Assembly (NCBI RefSeq): GCF_003043455.1
Contig: NZ_PZGG01000016.1
Span: 1 to 44,745, forward strand
Source: Staphylococcus simulans
GTDB lineage: Bacteria; Bacillota; Bacilli; Staphylococcales; Staphylococcaceae
Reading direction: 5' to 3'
DNA: 44,745 nucleotides
Part shown: one piece after another, positions 25,676-33,548 of the stretch
Position numbering within the stretch: position 1 is the first letter of the stretch
Layout of the letters: the number at the start of each line of letters is the position of its first letter
Made by a program: the position numbers and the translations under genes
The notes under the pieces: model-generated
What the model was told of the DNA's origin: nothing
The model's database searches: none
What the model saw: only the letters and a program-made list of their open reading frames with translations

Positions 25676-26134
25676 TTATTTTAGTTTGTGATTAATCTCA
25701 TTGACTAAGCGCTTATTTTTAATGTAGTTGATGATCCAAATGATACTGTAAATGAAGAGGAAGATAAGTGTAAATACTAAGATATTTATCACATCGAGCG
25801 GGAACCATCCAGCTAACATCGCGAGCGGTAAGAATCCAACATAACATAATACTAAGTGGACGAGTGTTGTTTTAAGCAAGCTCCAGTCCGTTTTATAATA
25901 AATCATTTCAGCGAGTGTGAAGAGTACGCCGATAAGTCCCCATAAGATGACACATACGAACATAGTCATCACTTCAGAGAGATGTGCATGATAGTACATT
26001 CCCATTGTTGAAACAGGAGACAGGGGCTCATATTGACCTTGTGCAAAGATAAATGAGAAGATTAATGACATTGTGATACCAATCGTAATGCCGACCATAA
26101 AACCGATACATAATTGCTTAATAATGTGTTTCAT
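25676..26134 (-). CDS. DUF3021 membrane protein, partner of a LytTR regulator
   Basis: This 152-residue protein has four hydrophobic segments (about residues 10-32, 56-76, 88-110 and 115-137) and matches the DUF3021 family. Members are nearly always encoded beside a LytTR-type DNA-binding protein and are thought to modulate it from the membrane. Its ATG overlaps the stop of the regulator gene (ATGA), so the two are translationally coupled. No transported substrate or signal can be inferred. The pair probably forms a small inhibitory membrane-protein and regulator system, as described for LytTR regulatory systems in streptococci. Confidence 0.82.
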   Translation of the reverse strand: MKHIIKQLCIGFMVGITIGITMSLIFSFIFAQGQYEPLSPVSTMGMYYHAHLSEVMTMFVCVILWGLIGVLFTLAEMIYYKTDWSLLKTTLVHLVLCYVGFLPLAMLAGWFPLDVINILVFTLIFLFIYSIIWIINYIKNKRLVNEINHKLK

Positions 26135-26571
26135 TGGAATAACCTCGCTTTCAATTGTTTTAAATAACGTCGTGAGGAATAAGTTGCTTCACCATGTTTC
26201 ATTTCGATATGAATCATACCGTTTTTACTTAAGCTTAAGTGTTTAATGTTGTGCATGTTGATGATTTCTGATTGTGAGATTCTGATGAAATCATTCGGTA
26301 AGGATTGTTCTAGCTGATAAAAGCGCTGTTGAATGTGCAGGCGATGAGATGTTGTATAGGCAAAGAGCTTACGCTGTTCTGAACGGATGTAGAGGATGTC
26401 TTCTATGGGGAAGCGATATGTTTTATCATCTTCTTTGCCTGTTAAAGTTTGAATGGTTGATGTTTGTTGTGCTGCTTGGATAATTGCATCAACGGTTTTA
26501 GAATGTTCATGTGCATAGATATCGACATATTCTTCAGGGTAAGTCGGATCAAAATAGGAATTGATTTTCAT
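26131..26571 (-). CDS. LytTR-domain DNA-binding regulator
   Basis: A 146-residue regulator with a C-terminal LytTR domain (about residues 48-146). It shows FPIEDILYIRSEQRKLFAYT, then LEQSLPNDFIRISQSEIINM and HIKHLSLSKNGMIHIEM, the usual pattern of this beta-type DNA-binding fold. There is no receiver domain, so it is not a response regulator. I chose ATG 26571, nine bases after GAGGAG; the GTG six bases upstream is too close to it. It is co-transcribed with the DUF3021 gene. A palindrome-like site at 26632-26650 may be its own operator, and a long RNA on the same strand ends just upstream. Confidence 0.85.
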   Translation of the reverse strand: MKINSYFDPTYPEEYVDIYAHEHSKTVDAIIQAAQQTSTIQTLTGKEDDKTYRFPIEDILYIRSEQRKLFAYTTSHRLHIQQRFYQLEQSLPNDFIRISQSEIINMHNIKHLSLSKNGMIHIEMKHGEATYSSRRYLKQLKARLFQ

Positions 26572-26631
26572 GAGCACTCGCTCCTCTCTTTAATTCTATT
26601 AAAGCAGAGCATGACGATTATGAGAATAGTT

Positions 26632-26650
26632 TTGACACATGTGGTATCAA
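26632..26650 (-). promoter_or_regulatory. inverted repeat upstream of the LytTR gene
   Basis: TTGACAC (26632-26638) and GTATCAA (26644-26650) form a 7-5-7 inverted repeat with one mismatch. It lies 60 to 80 bases before the LytTR start codon, between the gene and the terminator of the long RNA. A self-regulatory operator is a reasonable guess. Confidence 0.4.
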
Positions 26651-26670
26651 GGGGATGACAAGTGGTTAAA

Positions 26671-26708
26671 AAAGCATAAAAAAGAGAAGGTCTGGGGAAA
26701 CCTTCTCT
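26671..26708 (-). terminator. intrinsic terminator of the long RNA
   Basis: On the minus strand AGAGAAGG and CCTTCTCT form an 8-bp stem around a loop containing TTTCCCC. TTTTTT follows at once, and a second T-run comes a few bases on. This sets the direction of the RNA. Confidence 0.9.
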
Positions 26709-26767
26709 CCATTACAGTGATTTTAGAAATGAAGGGGAATCATTTCTAATACTTGTAATAACAATAT

Positions 26768-26911
26768 CAATTTTTAAGGAGTTTACTCATTGTTCAATAC
26801 ACTCAGGGGAAAGTGTATTGAGACTAACCATTTAGTATATTTCTTTCAGAGTTCATCAATATGATTGGTTATCATTCTTATTACTTACTTTGCCTACAAT
26901 TTTTAAGGAGT
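26768..26911 (-). repeat. 15-base direct repeat inside the long RNA
   Basis: CAATTTTTAAGGAGT occurs at 26768-26782 and at 26897-26911. In the minus-strand RNA it reads ACUCCUUAAAAAUUG, complementary to AAGGAGU ribosome sites. Neither copy is inside one of the CCCC hairpins. Confidence 0.8.
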
Positions 26912-27741
26912 GGATTGAGCATGTATGACATTCAGACGTTGAATCCTCTGTCATCCAATCTATCTGTTTCATGAATGCTCAACTTTTGAATATACCTACG
27001 ACTCATTTTTAGAGATAAGCTCGTCATTCGATTCATATTATCGGGGCACATCATTTCATACAGCCGCTTACGAAAGTTGGGAGTATACTAAGCAAATGGT
27101 TGGGGAGCCATTTACTTTAAAATGCAGCTGTTTTGAAATTTTGTTAGTAACTTGATGTATCAGGGGAAACACATCAAAGTTTAATATGATTCGAACGTGT
27201 CAGCATCGAAATTAGGATGGGGTAATCCTGTCTTCGTTTTAGCTTATATGAGCAACTCACCTCCTGAAATATACTAAAATTGATACATGTTTCTTTAGGA
27301 TGCGGGGAACATCTTTAAAGAAATATGCAGCAACATGACAGAAATCCTACCACGGTCTCTCTGCCAATGACATTTCTAGGTTGTTGTTCTGAGATGTACT
27401 CGTTCACTGTAAAGCGTCGCATTATCATAAAATAATGCCGCCAAATTAAAATATTAAATAGATAGCGTTGTTTAAAGCGCTCATCTATCTGTTGTTCGTG
27501 TCTCAGGGGTCTCTTGAACAACATTATCGCTTGAAACAACTTTGTTATCTATTTCACATACTACAATAACATGACTTGTGATTAAAATCACTATAAATGG
27601 TGCATAACTTTTTAGAGATGTGACGTTATTGTGAAACTGTACAGTTTACTGTTGTACTATGTAAGCGCTGTACCACCACAGAATGATTGTATGCAATATG
27701 GAATATTGTGTTTCTTCCTATTAAAATAAGAAATGAGCGTT

Positions 27742-27766
27742 GTTTGTGGCAATAGGGCAAGGGTAT
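27742..27766 (+). promoter_or_regulatory. sigma-B-type promoter of the DUF488 gene
   Basis: GTTTGT (27742-27747) and GGGTAT (27761-27766) are 13 bases apart, matching the sigma-B pattern GTTTAA, 12 to 14 bases, GGGTAT. The predicted start is about 40 bases before the DUF488 start codon. General-stress control is inferred. Confidence 0.65.
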
Positions 27767-27812
27767 ATTAAATATAAAGTGTTGACCATTGATTGAAAGG
27801 AAGGATGCTTGT

Positions 27813-28184
27813 ATGACAATCAAAGTAAAACGTATTTATGATGATAAAGCAGAAGACGATGGTGTACGTGTATTAGTAGATCGTGTTTGGCCACGCGGTA
27901 TTTCAAAAGAAAACGCAAACTTTGATGAATGGTTAAAAAATATCGGTCCGACAAAAGAATTAAGAGAGTGGTTCAACCATGACGCAGACAAGTTTGAGGA
28001 CTTTAAAAAGAAATATATCAAAGAACTTGAAAACAATGATGAACAAAATGAAGAACTCAAAACACTAGAAGGTATTGTCAAAGATGCACGTAAAGATGTA
28101 ATCATTTTATTTGGTGCTAAAGATGAAAAACATAATCAAGCTGTTGTCTTACAATCTTATTTGAAAGATCAAGGTTATAAATAA
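27813..28184 (+). CDS. DUF488 family protein
   Basis: A 123-residue protein that starts at ATG 27813 after AAGGAAGGA; an in-frame TTG at 27789 lies upstream of that site. It matches DUF488: VKRIYDD at the start, then the strongly conserved VLVDRVWPRGISKENANFDEWLKNIGPTKELREWF (about residues 19-53), and later VIILFGAKDEKHNQAVVL. Family members are small soluble proteins of unknown biochemical role, some linked to uroporphyrin-III C-methyltransferase names in error. The sigma-B-type promoter suggests a stress function. It is divergent from the long RNA and shares the same control region. Confidence 0.85.
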   Translation: MTIKVKRIYDDKAEDDGVRVLVDRVWPRGISKENANFDEWLKNIGPTKELREWFNHDADKFEDFKKKYIKELENNDEQNEELKTLEGIVKDARKDVIILFGAKDEKHNQAVVLQSYLKDQGYK

Positions 28185-28223
28185 AATTAAAATTAGCCAG
28201 TAATCATGGAATAAATATTGAAG

Positions 28224-28264
28224 CAATCCAGTAAAGTATATAACGCTTTATTGGATTGTTTTTT
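28224..28264 (+). terminator. intrinsic terminator after the DUF488 gene
   Basis: CAATCCAGTAAAG (28224-28236) and CTTTATTGGATTG (28246-28258) form a 13-bp stem with one G-T pair, followed by a run of T. Confidence 0.9.
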
Positions 28265-28338
28265 ATTTGCAATTAAAAATTTACTGTTCTAATACAGTGG
28301 TTTTTGAATGTAACACTTAACCTAACAGAGTCACAACC

Positions 28339-28402
28339 TTGACACATGTTTATTAAAACGTTTTCATATTTTAGTGATTTATTTCACAAGTCACGCTATA
28401 AT
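28339..28402 (+). promoter_or_regulatory. pflB control region: cre, Rex box and -10
   Basis: TTAAAACGTTTTCA at 28353-28366 matches the cre consensus at 13 of 14 positions. TAGTGATTTATTTCACAA at 28372-28389 matches, on the other strand, the Rex site TTGTGAA with its mirror TTCACAA, differing at two positions. TATAAT at 28397-28402 is the likely -10, so Rex would cover the -35 region. This fits induction of pyruvate formate-lyase when NADH rises without oxygen. A TTGACA at 28339-28344 has no good partner. Confidence 0.7.
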
Positions 28403-28464
28403 AGTATGTGAAAAGGTGAACAAACAATAAACCTAAAATACACATTATCCATGGAGGGATATCA

Positions 28465-30714
28465 ATGATTGAACCAAAATCAAGAAAACAATCAGCATGG
28501 GCAGGATTTGAGACTGGCAAATGGACTTCAGAAGTGGATGTTAGAAACTTTATTCAATTGAACTACACAATGTACAACGGAGATTCTTCATTCTTAGAAT
28601 CACCAACACGTGCAACAAGCGATTTATGGAAACAAGTTATGGAATTATCTAAAGAAGAACGTGAACGTGGCGGCATGTGGGATATGGACACTAAAGTTGC
28701 ATCAACAATCGTTTCACATGATGCAGGTTACTTAAACAAAGACACTGAACAAATCGTAGGTGTTCAAACTGAAAAACCATTCAAACGTTCAATGCAACCA
28801 TTCGGTGGTATTCGTATGGCAAAAGCAGCTTGTGAAGCATATGGTTATGAATTAGATAAAGAAACTGAAAAGATCTTTACTGATATTCGTAAAACACATA
28901 ACCAAGGTGTATTCGATGCATACTCAAAAGAAATGTTAGCTTGCCGTAAAGCGGGTATCATTACAGGTTTACCAGATGCATACGGACGTGGACGTATTAT
29001 CGGTGACTACCGTCGTGTAGCATTATATGGTGTTGACTACTTAATTGAAGAAAAAGTAAAAGACTTCAATAACATGTCTACTGAAATGGATGAAGCAACA
29101 ATCCGTTTACGTGAAGAATTATCTGAACAACACCGTGCATTACATGAATTAAAAGAAATGGCTTCAATGTATGGTTATGACATCAGCAAACCAGCTACAA
29201 ACTTCAAAGAAGCAGTTCAATGGTTATACTTTGCATACTTAGCAGCAATTAAAGAACAAAACGGTGCTGCAATGAGTTTAGGACGTACATCTACATTCTT
29301 AGACATCTATGCAGAACGTGACTTACAAAACGGTGACATTACTGAACGTGAAGTACAAGAAATTGTGGATCACTTCATTATGAAATTACGTCTTGTGAAA
29401 TTCGCAAGAACACCTGACTACAACGAATTATTCTCAGGAGACCCAACTTGGGTAACTGAATCAATCGGTGGTGTAGGTATTGACGGACGTCACATGGTTA
29501 CTAAAAACTCATTCCGTTTCTTACACACATTAGATAACTTAGGACCAGCACCAGAACCAAACTTAACAGTTTTATGGTCACAACGTTTACCAGAAAACTT
29601 CAAAACATTCTGTGCTGAAATGAGTATCAAATCAAGTGCTATCCAATATGAAAACGATGACTTAATGCGTGAAAGCTATGGCGATGACTATGGTATCGCA
29701 TGTTGTGTATCTGCAATGCGTATCGGTAAACAAATGCAATTCTTCGGTGCACGTGCAAACTTAGCGAAAACTTTACTTTACGCTATCAACGGCGGTAAAG
29801 ATGAAAAATCAGGCAAACAAGTAGGTCCAGAATTCGTACCAGTAACTTCAGAAATTTTAGACTATGATGAAGTTTATGCGAAATTCGATCAAATGATGGA
29901 ATGGTTAGCAGGCGTTTATATCAACTCACTAAACATCATCCATTACATGCATGATAAATACAGCTACGAACGTATCGAAATGGCGTTACATGATACAGAC
30001 GTAATGCGTACTATGGCAACAGGTATCGCAGGTTTATCAGTAGCTGCAGACTCACTTTCAGCAATCAAATACGGTGAAGTTCGTGCAATCCGTAACGAAG
30101 AAGGTTTAGCAGTAGACTTCGAAACAACTGGCGACTTCCCTAAATATGGTAACAACGATAAACGTGTAGACGATATCGCTGTAGAATTAGTAAAATCATT
30201 CATGAAAAAATTACGTAAACACAAAACTTACCGTGACTCAGAACACACAATGAGTGTTTTAACAATCACTTCAAACGTAGTTTATGGTAAGAAAACTGGT
30301 AATACACCAGATGGACGTAAAGAAGGCGAACCATTCGCACCAGGTGCTAACCCAATGCACGGCCGTGATGAACACGGTGCATTAGCATCATTATCATCAG
30401 TTGCGAAAATCCCTTACGAATATTGTAAAGATGGTATCTCTAATACATTCAGTATCGTACCTAAATCATTAGGTAAAACAGATATGGAACAAAACCATAA
30501 CTTAGTATCTGTATTAGATGGTTACGCAATGCAACATGGTCACCACTTAAATATCAACGTATTTAACAGAGACACATTATTAGACGCAATGGAACACCCT
30601 GAAGAGTATCCACAATTAACAATCCGTGTATCTGGATACGCAGTTAACTTCATTAAATTAACAAGAGAACAACAATTAGATGTTATCTCAAGAACATTCC
30701 ACGAAAGAATGTAA
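28465..30714 (+). CDS. pflB: formate acetyltransferase (pyruvate formate-lyase)
   Basis: This glycyl-radical enzyme splits pyruvate with CoA to acetyl-CoA and formate during fermentation. The 749-residue length is usual. The active-site cysteine pair is C413-C414 in IACCVSAM, and the glycyl radical site is G724 in RVSGYAVNF, 26 residues from the end. The start ATG follows GGAGGGAT. Codon use is strongly biased to preferred codons, as expected for a highly expressed enzyme. The activase gene pflA follows after about 110 bases. Rex and cre sites lie upstream. Confidence 0.97.
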   Translation: MIEPKSRKQSAWAGFETGKWTSEVDVRNFIQLNYTMYNGDSSFLESPTRATSDLWKQVMELSKEERERGGMWDMDTKVASTIVSHDAGYLNKDTEQIVGVQTEKPFKRSMQPFGGIRMAKAACEAYGYELDKETEKIFTDIRKTHNQGVFDAYSKEMLACRKAGIITGLPDAYGRGRIIGDYRRVALYGVDYLIEEKVKDFNNMSTEMDEATIRLREELSEQHRALHELKEMASMYGYDISKPATNFKEAVQWLYFAYLAAIKEQNGAAMSLGRTSTFLDIYAERDLQNGDITEREVQEIVDHFIMKLRLVKFARTPDYNELFSGDPTWVTESIGGVGIDGRHMVTKNSFRFLHTLDNLGPAPEPNLTVLWSQRLPENFKTFCAEMSIKSSAIQYENDDLMRESYGDDYGIACCVSAMRIGKQMQFFGARANLAKTLLYAINGGKDEKSGKQVGPEFVPVTSEILDYDEVYAKFDQMMEWLAGVYINSLNIIHYMHDKYSYERIEMALHDTDVMRTMATGIAGLSVAADSLSAIKYGEVRAIRNEEGLAVDFETTGDFPKYGNNDKRVDDIAVELVKSFMKKLRKHKTYRDSEHTMSVLTITSNVVYGKKTGNTPDGRKEGEPFAPGANPMHGRDEHGALASLSSVAKIPYEYCKDGISNTFSIVPKSLGKTDMEQNHNLVSVLDGYAMQHGHHLNINVFNRDTLLDAMEHPEEYPQLTIRVSGYAVNFIKLTREQQLDVISRTFHERM

Positions 30715-30724
30715 TTAAGGTAAG

Positions 30725-30743
30725 AGCCGCATTTATTGCGGCT
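30725..30743 (+). other. hairpin between pflB and pflA
   Basis: AGCCGC and GCGGCT form a 6-bp GC-rich stem with a seven-base loop just after the pflB stop. There is no T-run, so it is more likely to protect or process the pflB mRNA, or to attenuate weakly, than to stop transcription. This would give more PflB than PflA. Confidence 0.5.
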
Positions 30744-30826
30744 TGATGCCTATTATGAATAAAAAGTATGCCGTATAAAAAATAATAGTAATATGGATCA
30801 TGAAACAAAAAGAAAGGACGATTATT

Positions 30827-31579
30827 ATGGAAGGAAGAATTCACTCAGTAGAAAGTTTAGGGACAGTTGACGGCCCAGGCCTTCGCTATATTATATTTAC
30901 GCAAGGGTGTTTATTAAGATGCCTGTACTGTCATAACCCTGACACTTGGGGTTTGACTGATGCATCCCGTAAAGCGACAGTTGACGAATTAGTGGATGAA
31001 ATTCTTCCATATCGTCCTTACTTTTCTGTCTCTGGCGGAGGTGTCACAATCAGCGGTGGCGAACCTTTGCTTCAAATGCCATTTGTAGAAGCATTATTTA
31101 AAGAGCTGAAAAAAGCAGACATACACACATGCATTGATACTTCGGCAGGCTGTGTGAATGAAACGAAAGCATTTCTTTCCCATTTAGATAATTTGCTTGA
31201 GTATACTGACTTGATTTTGCTTGATTTAAAACATATTGATAATGAAAAACATATCGCATTAACAGGAAAACCAAATGAACATATTATTAAATTTGCGAAG
31301 ATGTTGTCAGAACGTAAACAACCTGTTTGGATTCGTCATGTCCTTGTACCGGGTTATACCGATGATGAAGAAGATTTAATTAAACTTGGTGAATTTATTA
31401 ATTCACTTGAGAATGTTGAACGTTTTGAAATCTTACCTTATCACCAGCTCGGTGTGCATAAGTACGAAGCATTAGAACTTGAATATCCATTAGACGGTGT
31501 GATTGAACCGACAACAGAAGAAGTTGTACGCGCATACAATTTAGTGAACTTTAAAGGTATCACTCCAGTAAGTGTATAA
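30827..31579 (+). CDS. pflA: pyruvate formate-lyase activating enzyme
   Basis: This radical SAM enzyme makes the glycyl radical on PflB using S-adenosylmethionine and an iron-sulfur cluster. From ATG 30827 it has 250 residues, the usual size; an earlier in-frame ATG at 30800 has a poor ribosome site, whereas AAAGGACG precedes the chosen one. The cluster motif is [15 protein letters not shown] (C28, C32, C35), and the glycine-rich SAM motif is [15 protein letters not shown] (about residues 66-80). It is probably transcribed from the pflB promoter. Confidence 0.96.
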   Translation: MEGRIHSVESLGTVDGPGLRYIIFTQGCLLRCLYCHNPDTWGLTDASRKATVDELVDEILPYRPYFSVSGGGVTISGGEPLLQMPFVEALFKELKKADIHTCIDTSAGCVNETKAFLSHLDNLLEYTDLILLDLKHIDNEKHIALTGKPNEHIIKFAKMLSERKQPVWIRHVLVPGYTDDEEDLIKLGEFINSLENVERFEILPYHQLGVHKYEALELEYPLDGVIEPTTEEVVRAYNLVNFKGITPVSV

Positions 31580-31590
31580 TAGCAACCACA

Positions 31591-31628
31591 AAAACAGACG
31601 CTTAGAATTTTTTCTATGTGTCTGTTTT
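31591..31628 (+). terminator. intrinsic terminator after pflA
   Basis: AAAACAGAC (31591-31599) and GTCTGTTTT (31620-31628) form a 9-bp stem; the loop is long (20 bases). Confidence 0.75.
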
Positions 31629-31785
31629 TCAATATGCTTAGATTGACATGAGATGAAATTCTTTTTTAAGATAATGTTGTTGTTCAAATCTAATAATTCA
31701 GTTTTGAATTAAACGACTTAGAGTTAGGGAAGAGATAAATAAGTCGAGATTATAAAACTTCACAACATTTCAAGGAGGGCATACT

Positions 31786-32187
31786 ATGTTTGAAAAAATC
31801 TTAACATCACTAGGTGTAGGTGCATTAACAGTAGAAACACGTTTAGAAAAAGATGTGTTTGATGCTAATGAATTGATTAAAGGTAAAGTTGTATTAAAAG
31901 GCGGAGATGCGGATCAACAAATCTCTAAAATTAAACTTTCTTTAATCGAACACAAAGAAAATGAAACAGAACACAGTGATTTTGATGAGATGGAAAATAT
32001 CTTACAAGTCTATGAAATTCATAGTGAACAAGTCGTTGAAGCGGCACAAACAGTGGAAAAACCATTTGAATTCCCACTTGAAAATTATGAATTCCAAAAA
32101 GACACAGATGCGTTGACGCTTAGAACTTATGTTTATATTGATAACGGTGCTGACGCAGAAGAAGATGCCGAAATTTCTATTCAATAA
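31786..32187 (+). CDS. short Spo0M-like (arrestin-fold) protein
   Basis: A 133-residue protein related to the N-terminal part of the sporulation-control protein Spo0M, which has an arrestin-like beta fold. It begins MFEKILTSLGVGALTVETRL, very like Spo0M, and continues with VFDANELIKGKVVLKGGDADQQISKIKLSLIEH. Spo0M of Bacillus is about 258 residues, so this is half the usual length, ending after an acidic segment (NGADAEEDAEISIQ). Staphylococci do not sporulate, so the role is different and unknown. The ribosome site CAAGGAGGGC is strong, and there is no sign that a second half has been lost downstream. It appears to be transcribed alone. Confidence 0.72.
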   Translation: MFEKILTSLGVGALTVETRLEKDVFDANELIKGKVVLKGGDADQQISKIKLSLIEHKENETEHSDFDEMENILQVYEIHSEQVVEAAQTVEKPFEFPLENYEFQKDTDALTLRTYVYIDNGADAEEDAEISIQ

Positions 32188-32219
32188 GCCAGGCTTATTT
32201 TAAACACGTATAAAGAAAT

Positions 32220-32278
32220 ACCACATCATTACTATCGCAAGAGTTGAGGCTTGTGATACAGATGATGTGGTGTTTTTT
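32220..32278 (+). terminator. terminator between the Spo0M-like and oxidoreductase genes
   Basis: ACCACATCAT (32220-32229) pairs with ATGATGTGGT (32262-32271). Inside, ATCGCAAG pairs with CTTGTGAT. A T-run follows at 32273-32278. Confidence 0.85.
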
Positions 32279-32286
32279 GTTTCAAG

Positions 32287-33297
32287 TTATCTTGAAATAC
32301 GAATAACTACTTTGCCGGTTGCGTGGCCTTGTTGAATGTATTCTAAAGCTTTATCGGTTTCTTCAAAATCAAAAGTTAAGTCTAACACGGGTTTGATTTT
32401 ACCTGATTCAATCAACTGTCTGATTTTGTTTAATTGTGAACGGCTGTCTTTTGTAAAGATAAAGCGATATGAAGCGTGATGTTGGCGTGCTGCACGATGA
32501 ATTTTACGTGATGCAAATTTTAATAAGAGTCGTTTCCGTAAAGGAAGTTTTAAATCTTTGGCAGTTTGTGCATCAGGAATACCGCTGATAGATACCACTT
32601 TGCCTAAAGGTTTTAAAATCTCAAACGCTGAAAATAAATTGTCGCCGCCTAATGTATCAAAGACACCGTCATAGTTTTTCAAACTATCAGTAAAGTTTTG
32701 ACGACGGTAGTCGATAACGTTGTCAGCTCCGAGCGCTTTAACAAGTTCACGATTTTTACTGCTTGTTGTGGTCGAAACATAAGCCCCTAGTACTTTCGCA
32801 AATTGAATCGCAAAAGTACCGACACCGCCAGAGCCTGCTTGGATTAAAACTTTTTGATCCTTTGTGAGATGCATGACATCATTTAAAGCTTGATAGGACG
32901 TTAAGCCTACCATAGGAATAGAAGCGGCTTCTTCGTAACTTAAATGATTCGGCATTGCGGCGATTTGGTTTTGCGTTGCTGTAATATATTCCGCGAAAGC
33001 ACCTGCTTTTAAGCCATAGACATTGTCACCGATCTGGAATGCGGAAACATGTTTGCCGACTTCCACAATTTCTCCCGCAAAGTCATGTCCCATAATATAA
33101 GGTGTTTTATAGTTGAAAAATAGACGCATGGCGCCACCTTGCGCGATTTTAAAGTCGACCGGATTGACACTTGCCGCATGTATTTTAATCAATACTTGAT
33201 TGTCTTTAATTTTAGGTCGTTTCACTTCTTTTAATTCTGCTTTGGCATGTTTGCCATATTTTCTGTTGATGATTGCTCGCATTTTCTCTTTTGCCAT
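32287..33297 (-). CDS. NADP-dependent quinone oxidoreductase-type protein (MDR, zinc-free)
   Basis: A 336-residue member of the medium-chain dehydrogenase/reductase superfamily, quinone oxidoreductase branch. It shows the N-terminal GroES-like part with VLIKIHAASVNPVDFKIAQG, the core GHDFAGEIVEVGKHV (about residues 69-83), and the nucleotide-binding motif VLIQAGSGGVGTFAIQFAKVLGA (about 149-171). The catalytic and structural zinc cysteines of alcohol dehydrogenases are absent, as usual in this branch. It probably reduces quinones or reactive alkenes with NADPH. No neighbour suggests a pathway. The ribosome site is weak (TTTAGGTT), and an ATG at codon 6 is an alternative start. Confidence 0.85.
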   Translation of the reverse strand: MAKEKMRAIINRKYGKHAKAELKEVKRPKIKDNQVLIKIHAASVNPVDFKIAQGGAMRLFFNYKTPYIMGHDFAGEIVEVGKHVSAFQIGDNVYGLKAGAFAEYITATQNQIAAMPNHLSYEEAASIPMVGLTSYQALNDVMHLTKDQKVLIQAGSGGVGTFAIQFAKVLGAYVSTTTSSKNRELVKALGADNVIDYRRQNFTDSLKNYDGVFDTLGGDNLFSAFEILKPLGKVVSISGIPDAQTAKDLKLPLRKRLLLKFASRKIHRAARQHHASYRFIFTKDSRSQLNKIRQLIESGKIKPVLDLTFDFEETDKALEYIQQGHATGKVVIRISR

Positions 33298-33548
33298 AAC
33301 CTAAACACTTCCAATTTCTGATTTACTTTATTATACACCTACTTTCCCTAGAAATATGCAGTTTAATCAATGTTTCACAGTGTTGTGAAATTGTGTTATT
33401 TATATTCTTGATGCAACTAATTGTTTTTGATTTTGACTCATTCTCTATTCATTTCATTCTCGTTTTGATGCATCCTCGTGGTAAAATATAAGTAAGCAAG
33501 TGTCACAAAGCACAGATGAAAGAGAATACTTGAAGGAGTGACAGAATT

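Larger units (their letters stand above)
26671..27600 (-). ncRNA. long structured RNA with repeated UCCCC hairpin loops (5' end not mapped)
   Basis: About 1.2 kb between LytTR and DUF488 has no credible gene. Read on the minus strand it is a chain of hairpins with C-rich loops, closed by an intrinsic terminator. Plus-strand coordinates of stems and the GGGG that becomes CCCC: 26683-26708 (GGGG 26694), 26723-26749 (26734), 26795-26820 (26806), 27094-27113 (27102), 27152-27177 (27163), 27214-27229 (27219), 27286-27327 (27304), 27491-27522 (27506); a ninth GGGG at 27043 lies beside a GATAA/TTATC stem. Nine GGGG and no CCCC occur on the plus strand. C-rich loops are the mark of staphylococcal sRNAs that pair with Shine-Dalgarno sites. 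Size and form recall SSR42 of S. aureus; homology is untested. The 5' end may lie anywhere from about 27550 to 27700. Confidence 0.7.

Noticed and set aside
27315..27539. Minus-strand frame of 74 codons inside the long RNA
   Set aside because: No Shine-Dalgarno sequence before the ATG, odd composition with four-residue runs, and it spans hairpins better explained as RNA structure.
27626..27823. Minus-strand frame of 65 codons upstream of DUF488
   Set aside because: It covers the sigma-B promoter and the start of DUF488 on the other strand and has no ribosome site.
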